Positions 52,212 to 61,988 of a DNA stretch of 64,000 nt are shown in pieces; the stretch's first letter is position 1, and every line of letters starts with the position of its first letter. The notes beneath the pieces are model-generated. The model ran no database searches and had not been told where the DNA came from. It worked only from the letters and a program-made list of their open reading frames with translations. The translations under genes and the position numbers were made by a program. The DNA is from Dyella lutea (GTDB lineage: Bacteria; Pseudomonadota; Gammaproteobacteria; Xanthomonadales; Rhodanobacteraceae): contig NZ_JAMZEK010000003.1 of NCBI RefSeq assembly GCF_024158035.1, positions 372,001-436,000 of the forward strand. The letters run 5' to 3'.

Positions 52212-53639
52212 TCACATCTGCTCCAGCTCCCTGCCCCGCGTTTCCCTGACGTAGCGAAGCACGAAGACCGTCGACAGCGCCGCGGCCACCGCATAGATGC
52301 CGTAGGTGGGTGCCAGCCCGATACCCACCAGCAGCAGCGGAAAGGAAATGGTGATGGCGAAGTTGGCGATCCACTGTGCGGCGCCGGACACCGCCAGGCT
52401 GGAGCCGCGGATCTGGTTCGGGAACATCTCGCCCAGCATCACCCACATCACCGGGCCCCACGACATGTTGAAGAACACCACGTAGACGTTGGCCGCCACC
52501 AGCGCCAGTGTGCCTATCGGCGGCGGCAAGGCCAGCTTGCCCGCCGCATCGATGTGCGCCTGGGCGAACGCCCAGACCACCAGCGCCAGCGACACCGTCA
52601 TGCCCAGCGAGCCGATCCACAGCAGCGGCTTGCGACCGATCCGGTCGACCAGGCCCACGGTGACCAGGCAGGCGGCGATGCTCAACGCGCCGGACACCAC
52701 GTTGATCAGCAGCGCGTCACTCTCGGAGAAACCCACCGCCTGCCACAGCACGGCGCCGTAGTAGAACACCACGTTGATGCCCACCAGCTGCTGCAGCACG
52801 GCCAGCCCGATACCCACCCACACGATCGGGTGCAGGCGGCGCGTGGTCTTGTCGACCAGGTCGGACAGCTTGGGGCGATGGCGGTCCTGCGCCAGCGAGC
52901 CGCCGATCTCGGCCAGTTTCGTGCGCGCGGTCGCCTCACCGTACAGGCGCACCAGCACCGCCTGCGCCTCCGCTTCGCGCTTGCGCATCACCAGGAAACG
53001 GGGGCTCTCCGGGATGAAGGTCAGCGAGACCAGGAACAGGGTCGAAGGCAGCACCTGCATCCAGAACATCCAGCGCCATGCATCCAGACCCAGCCACAGC
53101 GCCTCGGTGGACGCACCCGCCGCCCGGGCCAGCAGGTAGTTGCTGAGGAAGGCACAGAACAGGCCGCTGATGATCGCCACCTGCTGCATGGTGGCCAGGC
53201 GTCCGCGATAGCGCGCCGGAGCCACCTCGGCGATGTACGCCGGAGCGATCACGCTGGCGGCGCCCACCGCGAACCCGCCGGCCAGGCGCGCCGCTACGAA
53301 GAACACCACGCTGGGCGCAGCACCGGCCCCCAGTGCCGACAGCAGGAACAGGATTGCCGCGGCAATCAGCACCGTGCGCCGCCCCTGGTAGTCGGCGGCG
53401 CGCCCGGCGAAAAACGCGCCGATGGCGCAGCCGAGCAGCATCGAGGCCACCTCGAAGCCGATGCCGGCCGCGGTCGAGTGGAAGGCCTGCTTGAGCCCGT
53501 CCACCGTGCCGTTGATCACGCCACTGTCGAAGCCGAACAGGAACCCCCCCAGGGTGGCGACGCAACTGATCTGCACGATCAGTCGCGTGTTTTCCGCCTG
53601 CTCGATCGAACCGCCGGTATCGAATGTCGCGCTGTGCAT
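52212..53639 (-). CDS. Sugar porter (MFS), xylose-proton symporter-like
   Basis: 475 residues from ATG 53639, 12 membrane helices. Sugar-porter signatures: GFDSGVINGTVDGLK, AGRAADYQGRRTV, PSVIAPAYIAEVAPARYRG-type loop, PESPRFLVMRKR and LVDRIGRKPLL. It is 49 bp downstream of xylA in the same direction. XylE-type symport of D-xylose with protons is the most likely job given the neighbours; other pentoses are possible. Confidence 0.88.
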   Translation of the reverse strand: MHSATFDTGGSIEQAENTRLIVQISCVATLGGFLFGFDSGVINGTVDGLKQAFHSTAAGIGFEVASMLLGCAIGAFFAGRAADYQGRRTVLIAAAILFLLSALGAGAAPSVVFFVAARLAGGFAVGAASVIAPAYIAEVAPARYRGRLATMQQVAIISGLFCAFLSNYLLARAAGASTEALWLGLDAWRWMFWMQVLPSTLFLVSLTFIPESPRFLVMRKREAEAQAVLVRLYGEATARTKLAEIGGSLAQDRHRPKLSDLVDKTTRRLHPIVWVGIGLAVLQQLVGINVVFYYGAVLWQAVGFSESDALLINVVSGALSIAACLVTVGLVDRIGRKPLLWIGSLGMTVSLALVVWAFAQAHIDAAGKLALPPPIGTLALVAANVYVVFFNMSWGPVMWVMLGEMFPNQIRGSSLAVSGAAQWIANFAITISFPLLLVGIGLAPTYGIYAVAAALSTVFVLRYVRETRGRELEQM

Positions 53640-53688
53640 GTCCACGATCGGATCTCCCCTCGCCTGTCCTGTTGCAACGCCGAATGGC

Positions 53689-55029
53689 CTACACCCGCAC
53701 CAGGTACTGGTTGACGAGGTTCTCGTAGCGCTCCTGTTTGCCGCTGCGCTGCGTGGGCTCGCCATGGGCCATGGCATGCGCGCGCAGATCATCCAGGCTC
53801 AACTTGCCATCGGCAAACGCGCGGCCGGTGCCGGCTTCGAAGCTGGCGTAGCGTTCGGCGCGCCATTGCTCCAGCGGCGAGCGCGTGAGCAGTGCGTGCG
53901 CCACCTCGAGTCCTCGCGCAAAGGCGTCCATGCCGCCGATGTGGGCCATGAAGAGGTCTTCGGCATCGGTCGACTCGCGCCGCACCTTGGCATCGAAATT
54001 GAGCCCTCCCGGCGCCAGCCCGCCCTGGCGCAGCACCACCAGCATCGCGCCCACCGTGTCGTACAGGTCGCTGGGGAACTGATCGGTATCCCAGCCGTTC
54101 TGGGCGTTGCCGCGGTTGGCGTCGATGCTGCCGAGCAGGCCGTGGTCGGAGGCCACCTGCAGGTCGTGCTCGAAGGTGTGGCCGGCCAGCGTGGCGTGGT
54201 TCGCCTCGATGTTGAGCTTGAAGTCCCGCTCCAGGCCGTGCTCCTTCAGGAAGCCCGTCACCGTCGACGAATCGAAGTCGTACTGGTGCTTCATCGGCTC
54301 CATCGGCTTGGGCTCGATCAGGAAGTTGCCCTGAAAGCCGATGCTGCGTCCATAGTCGCGCGCCATCGTCAGGAACCGCGCGAAGTGGTCCAGTTCGCGC
54401 TTCATCTGCGTGTTGTGCAGCGAGGCGTAGCCCTCGCGGCCGCCCCAGAACACGTAGTTGCCACCACCCAGCTCCACCGTGGCCTCCAGTGCGGCCTTGA
54501 TCTGCACGCCGGCACGCGCGACCACGTCGAAGTCCGGATTGGTGGCAGCGCCGTTCATGTAGCGCGGGTGGCTGAACAGGTTGGCGGTGCCCCACAGCAG
54601 CTTCATGCCGGTGGCCTGCTGGCGCTCCCTGGCGAGCGCGACCATGTGCTTGAGGTTGCTTTCGTACACGGCCACGTCGTCGTGGTCGGGCGCCATGTCG
54701 ATGTCGTGGAAGCAGTAGTACGGCACGCCCAGCTTGGTGAAGAACTCGAACGCCGCGTCCATCTTCGCCTCGGCACGCGCCAGCGGCGCACCGTCAGCGT
54801 CCCACGGAAACACGCGGGTGCCGGTGCCGAACGGATCGTGTCCGGCGTTGCAGAACGTGTGCCAGTAGCACACCGCGAACCGCAGGTGCTCGGCCATGGT
54901 CTTGTCGCCGATCTTCCGGTTTGCGTCGTAGTGCTTGAACGCCAGCGGGTTGTCGGAGGCGACGCCCTCGTAGGGGATGCGGCCGATGCCGCCGAAGTAT
55001 TCGCGTTTGCCGACGAAGGGAGTGTTCAT
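53689..55029 (-). CDS. xylA: Xylose isomerase
   Basis: 446 residues, full family length. Metal and substrate residues sit in [10 protein letters not shown] (catalytic His and Asp), [11 protein letters not shown] (Glu) and [17 protein letters not shown] (metal-binding Glu and His). The enzyme converts D-xylose to D-xylulose. It lies between xylB and the transporter with short spacers, so all three should be one transcript. Confidence 0.97.
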   Translation of the reverse strand: MNTPFVGKREYFGGIGRIPYEGVASDNPLAFKHYDANRKIGDKTMAEHLRFAVCYWHTFCNAGHDPFGTGTRVFPWDADGAPLARAEAKMDAAFEFFTKLGVPYYCFHDIDMAPDHDDVAVYESNLKHMVALARERQQATGMKLLWGTANLFSHPRYMNGAATNPDFDVVARAGVQIKAALEATVELGGGNYVFWGGREGYASLHNTQMKRELDHFARFLTMARDYGRSIGFQGNFLIEPKPMEPMKHQYDFDSSTVTGFLKEHGLERDFKLNIEANHATLAGHTFEHDLQVASDHGLLGSIDANRGNAQNGWDTDQFPSDLYDTVGAMLVVLRQGGLAPGGLNFDAKVRRESTDAEDLFMAHIGGMDAFARGLEVAHALLTRSPLEQWRAERYASFEAGTGRAFADGKLSLDDLRAHAMAHGEPTQRSGKQERYENLVNQYLVRV

Positions 55030-55068
55030 GGGGTGCGATTCCTGTGCATGTGCCTTGCTTGAAACGGA

Positions 55069-56568
55069 TCAGCCGGAGACCGCGTGGGTCTGCTGCAGAA
55101 CGGTCAGTTGTTCGAGAAACTGCTGGTAGGGCTCGCGGTATGCCTGCACGCGATCGGCGTCAGGCCAAACGGCCCGCGCCTCGTCCAGCGCCACGTGCTC
55201 GCGTGCGATCCCTTCGATGCCCGAGGTGTCACCGGCGTGGTGCCGCCACGCCCACAGGGCCTGCAGGGCGGCGCCGAAGGCAGCACCTTCGGTCTGTACG
55301 GGTATGTCCACGGGCAGGCCGAAGACGTCGGCCACCATCTGTCGCCACGGTGCGCTGTTCGCCCCGCCACCGGTCAGCCGGATCGCCTTGAATGGCAGGC
55401 CGGCGCTGCGCAAGGCGTCGAGGCCGTGGCGCAGCGCGTAGGTCGCGCCCTCCATCGCCGCGCGATAGACATGGGCGCGGGTGAAATTGCCCGGGCTCAT
55501 GCCGTGCAGGCTGGCGCGCGCCGACGGCAGGTCGGGCGTGCGTTCGCCATTGAAGAACGGCAGCATCAGCAGGCCATCGGCGCCGGGTGCCGTACTTTCG
55601 ATCAGCCGGTCGCCCTCGCCGGCTTCGAAACCGAAGGCTTCGGCGACGCCCCCGGTGGCCACGGTGCAGTTCATCGTGCAGATCAGCGGCAGGCCACCAC
55701 CGGTCGAGGAACAGAACGCCGCCCACAAGCCGTCGTCGTCGACCAGTGGACGTTCCGTGCTGGCGAACAGCGTGCCCGAGGTGCCGAGGCTCACGCTGAG
55801 GATCCCGGGCGCCACGTTGCCGGTGCCGATCGCCGCCATCATGTTGTCGCCACCGCCGGCGGACACACGCACCCCGTGCGACAGGCCCAGCGCGTCGGCC
55901 GTGGCCGGCCTGATCGGCGCGCTGAAGTGCGCATCGACCAGCGGCGGCAGGTAGGCCGACAGGTCGCGGTCTGCGTCGGTGGCCGCGAGCATCGCGCTGG
56001 ACCAGCGGCGCGAGCGCACATCCAGCCAGCCCGTGCCGGAGGCGTCGCCGTATTCCATCCAGCGTTCGCCGGTGAGCCAGAAATTGATGTAGTCGTGCGG
56101 CAGCAGGATGCTGGCCAGCCGACGGTAGACGTCCGGACGGTGCTTGCGCGTCCACGGCAGCTTCGACGCGGTGTAGCCGGCCAGGATCGGGTTGCCCGCC
56201 AGCGCGATGCACTGCCGGTAGCCGCCGGCCGCGGCCATGATCTCGTCGCACTCGCGCCAACTGCTGATGTCGCACCACAGCTTCGCCGGGGCGAGCACCT
56301 CGCCCGCCGCGTCCAGCGGAACGAAACCGTGCTGCTGGCCGGAAACCCCGATGGCCACGATGCGGGCGCGCACATCGGCATCCAGGTCGGCGAAGCATTG
56401 CGCTGCGGCGGCGATCCACCAGGCCGGGTGCTGCTCGCGGCTGCCGTCGGCACCCTCGTCCAGCGGCAGCGACCGCCCGCGAATCGCCAGCATGCGGCGA
56501 TGCCCGGTGTCGTAGACGAGCAGCTTGACGCTCTGGGTACCGATGTCCAGGCCGGCGACGACGCTCAT
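55069..56568 (-). CDS. xylB: Xylulokinase
   Basis: 499 residues from ATG 56568 (MSVVAGLDIGTQSVKLLVYD), the FGGY-kinase phosphate loop. Further family segments: WCDISSWRECDEIM, LPHDYINFWLTGE, VSLGTSGTLFAS and RLTGGGANSAPWRQMVADVFGLPV. It phosphorylates D-xylulose to xylulose 5-phosphate for the pentose phosphate pathway. It is the first gene of the leftward operon and divergent from xylR. Confidence 0.96.
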   Translation of the reverse strand: MSVVAGLDIGTQSVKLLVYDTGHRRMLAIRGRSLPLDEGADGSREQHPAWWIAAAAQCFADLDADVRARIVAIGVSGQQHGFVPLDAAGEVLAPAKLWCDISSWRECDEIMAAAGGYRQCIALAGNPILAGYTASKLPWTRKHRPDVYRRLASILLPHDYINFWLTGERWMEYGDASGTGWLDVRSRRWSSAMLAATDADRDLSAYLPPLVDAHFSAPIRPATADALGLSHGVRVSAGGGDNMMAAIGTGNVAPGILSVSLGTSGTLFASTERPLVDDDGLWAAFCSSTGGGLPLICTMNCTVATGGVAEAFGFEAGEGDRLIESTAPGADGLLMLPFFNGERTPDLPSARASLHGMSPGNFTRAHVYRAAMEGATYALRHGLDALRSAGLPFKAIRLTGGGANSAPWRQMVADVFGLPVDIPVQTEGAAFGAALQALWAWRHHAGDTSGIEGIAREHVALDEARAVWPDADRVQAYREPYQQFLEQLTVLQQTHAVSG

Positions 56569-56873
56569 GCCGGTACCCGTCCCCGGGCGCCCACGCTTCC
56601 CATCGGCGGCGCACTCTTCTTCGCAACCTTCAAGACACCACACCCTTTCATGAGTCCGGATACCGGCCGGCAGGCACGTGCCGGCGCCGTCCAGGGCGGC
56701 GCGCAGGCCCGACCCCGGATCGATGCTGCTTCCGGTGCCGCGGGGCTGCAATTGCGAAATCCGTCATTGCGGCACGTCATTTTCCGTGCGGCATTGCCGC
56801 ATGTACCGCCACCCACCAACAGGTATCGTCGACGCCATCAAGTAGACGCCGTCCCGGCAGATCGTGGTATCGC
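56569..56873. promoter_or_regulatory. Divergent xylB/xylR control region
   Basis: 305-bp spacer between the xyl operon and xylR. It contains ATTGCGAAAT at 56751-56760 and the GC-rich inverted elements GCGGCAC and GTGCGGC further right. The 10-mer recurs before the fucosidase gene, making it a candidate XylR site. Confidence 0.5.
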
Positions 56874-58100
56874 ATGCCATCACCCCACCGCATCGCCCTG
56901 CTGTTCAATGCGAACAAGGTCTACGACCGTCACGTGCTCACCGGCATCGGGAATTACCTGACGTCCACGCGGGTCGAATGGGACCTGTTCATGGAGGAGG
57001 ATTTCCGCAGCCGCACGGTGGGCATCCACCACTGGCGCGGCGACGGCATCATTGCCGACTTCGACGATCCGGTGGTCGGCGAGACCCTCTGCGGCATGCC
57101 CTTGCCGGTGGTCGCGGTCGGCGGTTCCTATGCCGATCCGGCGAACTACCCGGCCGGGATTCCCTACGTGGCCACGGACAACGCCAGGCTGGTGCGGCTG
57201 GCCTACGACCACCTGATCGACCAGGGTCTGCAGCGCTTCGCGTTTTATGGCCTGCCGCCGATGCCGGGCAACCGCTGGGCGATGGAACGCGAGCAGGCGT
57301 TTCTCGAGATGACCCGCGCCGATCATCTGGAAGGCCTGGTGTTCCGCGGCTCGCCCACCAGCGCGGGCGGCTGGGGCGTCGCCCAGGAGGCGATCGCGGA
57401 CTGGGTGCGCGCCCTGCCCAAGCCGATCGGCATCATCGCGGTGACCGATGCGCGTGCGCGCCACCTGCTGCAGGCCTGCATCGTGGCCGACGTGCCCGTG
57501 CCGGCCGAGATCGCCGTGGTCGGCATCGACAACGACCCGATGGCGCAATTGCTCAGCCGCATCCCGCTGACCTCGGTGATCCAGGGCGCCGAGGAAATGG
57601 GCCACACCGCGGCTCGCCTGCTGCACCAGATGCTGCACGGCGGACGGCCCACCCAGCAGCGGATCATCGTGCCGCCCAAGGGCATCAACGTGCAGGCCAG
57701 CAGCCGGCACGTGCCGATGAACAATCCGCACGTGATGCGCGCGCTGCACCACATCCGCCAGTACGCCTGCCTGGGGATCAAGACCGACCAGGTCGCCGAT
57801 TACGTGGGCGTGTCGCGCACCCTGCTGGAAGAGCACTTCAAGCGCGAGCTCAAGTTGACCGTCCACCAGGCGATCCTGCAGCACAAGCTGCAGACCGCGC
57901 AGCAGATGCTCGCCGATGCCGCCGTGCCGCTGGCCGACGTGGCCGTGCGCAGCGGGTTCACCTCGCTCCAGTACATGTATGCGGTGTTCCGCCGCGAGCT
58001 CGGTTGCACGCCGCGCCAGTTTGCCGAGGCGGTGCAGGCCGGCGAGGACGTTCCCGGCGTCGCGGAACCGCTGACGGTGCCGAAACGCGCGTCGCTGTAG
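56874..58100 (+). CDS. xylR: XylR, xylose-responsive AraC-family regulator
   Basis: 408 residues. The N-terminal 280 are a LacI/periplasmic-binding-like sensor (IALLFNANKVYDRHVLTGIGNYL, VVGIDNDPMAQLLSRIPLTSVIQ); the C-terminal 110 form the AraC HTH pair (VADYVGVSRTLLEEHFKREL and VAVRSGFTSLQYMYAVFRRELG). This matches E. coli XylR, which activates xyl genes when xylose binds. It is divergent from xylB and probably also controls the downstream glycosidases. Confidence 0.93.
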   Translation: MPSPHRIALLFNANKVYDRHVLTGIGNYLTSTRVEWDLFMEEDFRSRTVGIHHWRGDGIIADFDDPVVGETLCGMPLPVVAVGGSYADPANYPAGIPYVATDNARLVRLAYDHLIDQGLQRFAFYGLPPMPGNRWAMEREQAFLEMTRADHLEGLVFRGSPTSAGGWGVAQEAIADWVRALPKPIGIIAVTDARARHLLQACIVADVPVPAEIAVVGIDNDPMAQLLSRIPLTSVIQGAEEMGHTAARLLHQMLHGGRPTQQRIIVPPKGINVQASSRHVPMNNPHVMRALHHIRQYACLGIKTDQVADYVGVSRTLLEEHFKRELKLTVHQAILQHKLQTAQQMLADAAVPLADVAVRSGFTSLQYMYAVFRRELGCTPRQFAEAVQAGEDVPGVAEPLTVPKRASL

Positions 58101-58225
58101 CGACACACCATCCCGGCACCGGGGACGTGTCGCATCGTTTCGCCTCGCGGTCCACGGCGCACCTTTCCTGCTCGATGCGTCTCCCCTCACCCGCCGGATC
58201 GAGCCATGGCGTCGTCGTGGCGCCG

Positions 58226-58235
58226 ATTGCGAAAT
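58226..58235. promoter_or_regulatory. ATTGCGAAAT motif before the fucosidase
   Basis: Identical 10-mer to 56751-56760 in the xyl control region, placed about 100 bp before the GH29 ATG. It is a candidate XylR half-site; two copies are suggestive only. Confidence 0.35.
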
Positions 58236-58336
58236 TGCCCCCGGGCGCTAACGTTTCTTCGTATGCAAGCGCACAAGCGGCCATACGGTCGCAGGCTTGC
58301 TGCTAGCGTGCACTGGCCATTTCGCCAGGAGCTCCC

Positions 58337-60004
58337 ATGCCCTTGTTCCGGCATGCCGCCTGCCCCCACGAACCTCGCCGTGCCGTATTCACCGGATGCG
58401 CGCTGGCCGCGTGCCTCCTGACCCCTCTGCTGGCGCGGGCGGCACCACCGCCGGGCGATCCCGATGCACCGACCGCGAGTGCACTCGGCCCGGCGCAGAT
58501 GGACCAGGCATGGCAGCGTGCCACTGCGCGCTACGCCCCCGAGCGCCGCGCGCTGCTAGCCAAGGTCGCGCGAGGGGACGCGCTCGGCCCGTTCCGTCCA
58601 GACTGGATGTCGCTCGCGCACTACCAGGCGCCGGCCTGGTTCGGCGACGCCAAGTTCGGCATCTTCATCCATTGGGGCGTGTATGCCGTGCCGGCGTTCG
58701 CGAACGAGTGGTATCCGCGCAACATGTACGACGGCACGACGCGCGAACACGCCCACCAGGTGGATACGTACGGCCCGCTCGCAAAGCACGGCTACAAGGA
58801 TTTCATCGCCGGTTTCCAGGCGCAGCACTGGAACCCCGCGGCCTGGGCGAAGCTGTTCAAGCAAGCCGGTGCGCGCTACGTCGTCGAGGTGGCCGAGCAT
58901 TCGGACGGCTTCGCCATGTACGACTCCCGGCTGTCGCGCTGGACCACCGCGAAGATGGGGCCAAAGCGCGACGTGGTGGCTGCGCTGGAACGGGCCGTGC
59001 GCGCCGAGGGCCTGCGCTTCGGCCTCTCCTCGCACCGGGCCGAGCACGACTGGTTCTTCGATCGCGGCCGGGCCATTTCCTCGGACGTGAACGATCCGGC
59101 CGATGCGGATTTCTACGGCCCCGCCGTCCCCCACTTCGTGCAGGACGGCGACCTCGACCTGCAGCAGGACTGGACCTACGTCTCACCGGCCTATATCGAC
59201 GACTGGCTGGCGCGCACAGCCGAGCTGGAAGCCTATTACCAGCCCGACCTGATCTACCTCGACTGGTGGGTGGGCCATCCCGCGTTCCGCGACGCGTTGG
59301 CCCGGTTCGTCGCCTACTACTACAACCGCGGATCGCAGCGCGGCGGCGTGGTGCTGAACTACAAGCTGCACGCCCTGCCCGACGGCAGCGGCGTGCAGGA
59401 CGTGGAACGCGGCCAGCTCGGCGCCATCCAGCCGGAGCCCTGGCAGACCGACACCACCATCAGCAACAGCTCCTGGGGCTACGTCGAGCACGACACCTAT
59501 CGCCCGGCCACGGCGATCATCCAGCTGCTGGCCGACGTGGTGAGCAAGAACGGCAACCTGCTGCTGGACATCGGCCCCAAACCGGACGGCAGCATCGTGC
59601 CGCAGGAGCAGACCGTGCTGCTGGACATCGGCCAGTGGCTGGCCACCAACGGCGCGGCGATCTACGGCAGCCGCCCGTGGCGCGTGTTCGGCGAGGGTCC
59701 CACGGCAGCGGCCGTCGGCGCCTTCAAGGAAAAGCTGACCACCACCTACACCGCCGGCGATTTCCGCTTCACCCGCGACAAGGACACCGTGTACGCCATC
59801 GAGCTGGCCTGGCCCGACGACGGCATGGCCGTCATCCACAGCATCACGCCCGGCGACCACGTGCAGGACGTGCGCCTGCTGGGTTCGCCCACGCCGGTGC
59901 GCTGGCAAAGCACCGCCGAGGGACTGGTGCTGCATCCCGGCGCACGGCCGACCGGGCCCGCCGCGTTCGTCTTCGCCATCCGAACCGCCAAGGACACACC
60001 ATGA
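58337..60004 (+). CDS. GH29 alpha-L-fucosidase, exported
   Basis: 555 residues with a signal peptide (RAVFTGCALAACLLTPLLARAA). GH29 landmarks: WFGDAKFGIFIHWGVYAVPAF near the start of the barrel, the VEVAEHSDGFAMYDS strand, and the nucleophile Asp in PDLIYLDWWVGH. A C-terminal beta domain follows (FRFTRDKDTVYAIEL). It removes alpha-linked fucose, for example from xyloglucan side chains. Its stop overlaps the GH43 start (ATGA). Confidence 0.92.
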   Translation: MPLFRHAACPHEPRRAVFTGCALAACLLTPLLARAAPPPGDPDAPTASALGPAQMDQAWQRATARYAPERRALLAKVARGDALGPFRPDWMSLAHYQAPAWFGDAKFGIFIHWGVYAVPAFANEWYPRNMYDGTTREHAHQVDTYGPLAKHGYKDFIAGFQAQHWNPAAWAKLFKQAGARYVVEVAEHSDGFAMYDSRLSRWTTAKMGPKRDVVAALERAVRAEGLRFGLSSHRAEHDWFFDRGRAISSDVNDPADADFYGPAVPHFVQDGDLDLQQDWTYVSPAYIDDWLARTAELEAYYQPDLIYLDWWVGHPAFRDALARFVAYYYNRGSQRGGVVLNYKLHALPDGSGVQDVERGQLGAIQPEPWQTDTTISNSSWGYVEHDTYRPATAIIQLLADVVSKNGNLLLDIGPKPDGSIVPQEQTVLLDIGQWLATNGAAIYGSRPWRVFGEGPTAAAVGAFKEKLTTTYTAGDFRFTRDKDTVYAIELAWPDDGMAVIHSITPGDHVQDVRLLGSPTPVRWQSTAEGLVLHPGARPTGPAAFVFAIRTAKDTP

Positions 60005-61695
60005 AGATGCCCATCGATCGCATTGACGCGACCGCCGGCGATGCCGCCCCCTCCTCCGAGCCCGCGCCGAACCTCGCGCGGCGGAATCTGTTCAAGGCCG
60101 CAGCGGCCGGCGCGGCCGCGATCCCGCTGGCGCGGATGGCCAGGGCCGGCTCTGCCCCGACGTGTGCCGGGCGCGAGCCGCACTGGCGTCCGGGCACCGA
60201 AGACCAGCGCATGGCCGATCTCGGCAACGGCACCTACCTCAACCCCATCGTGGCCGGCGACCACCCCGATCCCGCCGTGCTCCGCGACGGCAATGACTAC
60301 TACATGACCTTCACCCCGTTCACCGGCTCGCCCGGGCTGGTGATCTGGCATTCGACCGACCTGGTCAACTGGACGCCGGTCGCCACCGCCCTGCACAAGC
60401 CGATGGGCAACATCTTCGCGGTCAACCTGTGCAAGTACGGCGACCGCTACTACATCTACCTACCGACCCAGCAAGCCGGTGGCGACTGGTCGATCTTCGT
60501 GATCACCGCCGAGCACATCGCCGGCCCGTGGAGCGATCCGGTGGACCTGGAAATCCCCGGCTGCATCGACCCGGCCCACGTGGTCGGCGAGGACGGCAAG
60601 CGCTACCTGTTCGTCAACGGCATCCGCATGATCCGCCTGACCGACGACGGCATGGCCACCAACGGCAAGCTGGTGCATGCCTACACGCCCTGGCAGTACC
60701 CGGAAGACTGGGTGGTCGAGGATTTCGCCCCGGAAGGACCGAAGCTGCTGCGCCGCGACGGCTGGTTCTACCTGGTCAGCGCCGTCGGCGGCACGGCCGG
60801 CCCGCCCACCAGCCACATGGTGATCGTGGCGCGCTCGAAGTCGGTGCACGGCCCGTGGGAAAACTGTCCGCACAATCCCATCGTGCGCACGCAGTCGGCG
60901 GCCGAACCCTGGTGGTCGCGCGGCCACGCGACCTTCGTCGAGGCACCGGCGGGCGACTGGTGGATGATCTACCACGGCTACGAGAACGGCTTCCGCACGC
61001 TGGGTCGCCAGACGCTGCTGGAACCGATGACCTGGACCGCGGACGGCTGGCCGGTGGCCACCGGCGGCGACCTGTCGCGGCCGCTGCGCAAACCGGCCGG
61101 CGGGCGCAGCGGCCCGTCCGGCTTCGCGCTGTCGGACGATTTCTCCACCGACCGCTTCGGCGTGCAGTGGTCGTTCCACGAACCGCGTCCTGTCGAGATG
61201 CAGCGGGTCCACCGCGATGGCCACGGCATGCTGCTGGCCGGTGCCGGCACGTCGCCAGCGGACAGTTCGCCGATGACCTGCTGCGCAGGCGACCGTGCCT
61301 ACGTGGTGGAGCTCACGCTGGAGCCTTCCGAGCATGCCGAGGCCGGGCTGCTGCTGTTCTACAACCACAAGGCCTTCATCGGCGTCGGCTTCACGCCGGA
61401 CACGATCAAAACCTTCGAATACGCGCAGGAACTCTCCTGGTCTCGCATCAAGCGGGACAACCGGCGGGTGCGCGTGCGGCTGACCAACGACCACAACGTG
61501 GTGACCTTCGAGTACTCGCACGACGACGGCCACAGCTGGCAACTGCACACCCTGCGCATGGAAGTATCCGGCATCCACCACAACGTATTCGGCGACTTCC
61601 TCAGCCTGAAGCCGGGCATCTACGCCGCCGGCGAGGGCACGGTGCGGCTGATCGATTTCCGCTATCGGGCGATCGAGGGCAATCCGCTGGTGTGA
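60001..61695 (+). CDS. GH43 glycosidase with C-terminal beta-sandwich, Tat-exported
   Basis: 564 residues starting at ATG 60001, overlapping the fucosidase stop. A Tat-type signal is visible (ARRNLFKAAAAGAAAIPLARMARA). The five-bladed GH43 domain shows the catalytic-base Asp in NPIVAGDHPDPAVL, the pKa-modulating Asp in GCIDPAHV and the acid Glu in FAPEGPKLL. Residues about 385-560 form a DUF1349-like sandwich common in beta-xylosidases/arabinofuranosidases. Beta-xylosidase or arabinosidase activity fits the locus. Confidence 0.88.
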   Translation: MKMPIDRIDATAGDAAPSSEPAPNLARRNLFKAAAAGAAAIPLARMARAGSAPTCAGREPHWRPGTEDQRMADLGNGTYLNPIVAGDHPDPAVLRDGNDYYMTFTPFTGSPGLVIWHSTDLVNWTPVATALHKPMGNIFAVNLCKYGDRYYIYLPTQQAGGDWSIFVITAEHIAGPWSDPVDLEIPGCIDPAHVVGEDGKRYLFVNGIRMIRLTDDGMATNGKLVHAYTPWQYPEDWVVEDFAPEGPKLLRRDGWFYLVSAVGGTAGPPTSHMVIVARSKSVHGPWENCPHNPIVRTQSAAEPWWSRGHATFVEAPAGDWWMIYHGYENGFRTLGRQTLLEPMTWTADGWPVATGGDLSRPLRKPAGGRSGPSGFALSDDFSTDRFGVQWSFHEPRPVEMQRVHRDGHGMLLAGAGTSPADSSPMTCCAGDRAYVVELTLEPSEHAEAGLLLFYNHKAFIGVGFTPDTIKTFEYAQELSWSRIKRDNRRVRVRLTNDHNVVTFEYSHDDGHSWQLHTLRMEVSGIHHNVFGDFLSLKPGIYAAGEGTVRLIDFRYRAIEGNPLV

Positions 61696-61988
61696 TGCGG
61701 CACAAGCACCTCGGGCATCGTCGTCGCGCCAGCCAAGAAGGCGCCCGGGGCAGTTTGCCAAACGACCACTGGATCAGAATCCGCGAGCGGCGCGCGGCGC
61801 CCCGTCGGCGGCGCCGCTGCGGTTGGGAACGCTTGCGAGCCAGCGGCACGTGAGTGGACCGATAACCGTGATCACCAGAGCCGTTCGTTCATGACCGGTT
61901 CGCCGGTATCTTGATCGGCGTATGGGACCGCCGACCGAAATCGGTCAGGAGCGGACGGTCAACACTGGAGTTACGCGGGACTCGCAAC
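61696..61988. other. Boundary between xylose locus and integron array
   Basis: About 290 bp with no gene. Near 61945-61980 a stretch (GCGGACGGTCAACACTGGAGTTACGCGG) resembles one half of an attC site and may be the worn end of the cassette array; the other half is not evident. Confidence 0.35.

Noticed and set aside
55084..56961. 625-codon plus-strand frame opposite xylB
   Set aside because: Low-complexity Arg/Gly/Ala translation, fully antisense to a well-supported xylulokinase gene.
58297..60000. Extension of the GH43 frame upstream through the fucosidase
   Set aside because: The upstream part is an Arg-rich shadow of the GH29 gene; the ATGA overlap at 60001 with a following Tat signal marks the real start.
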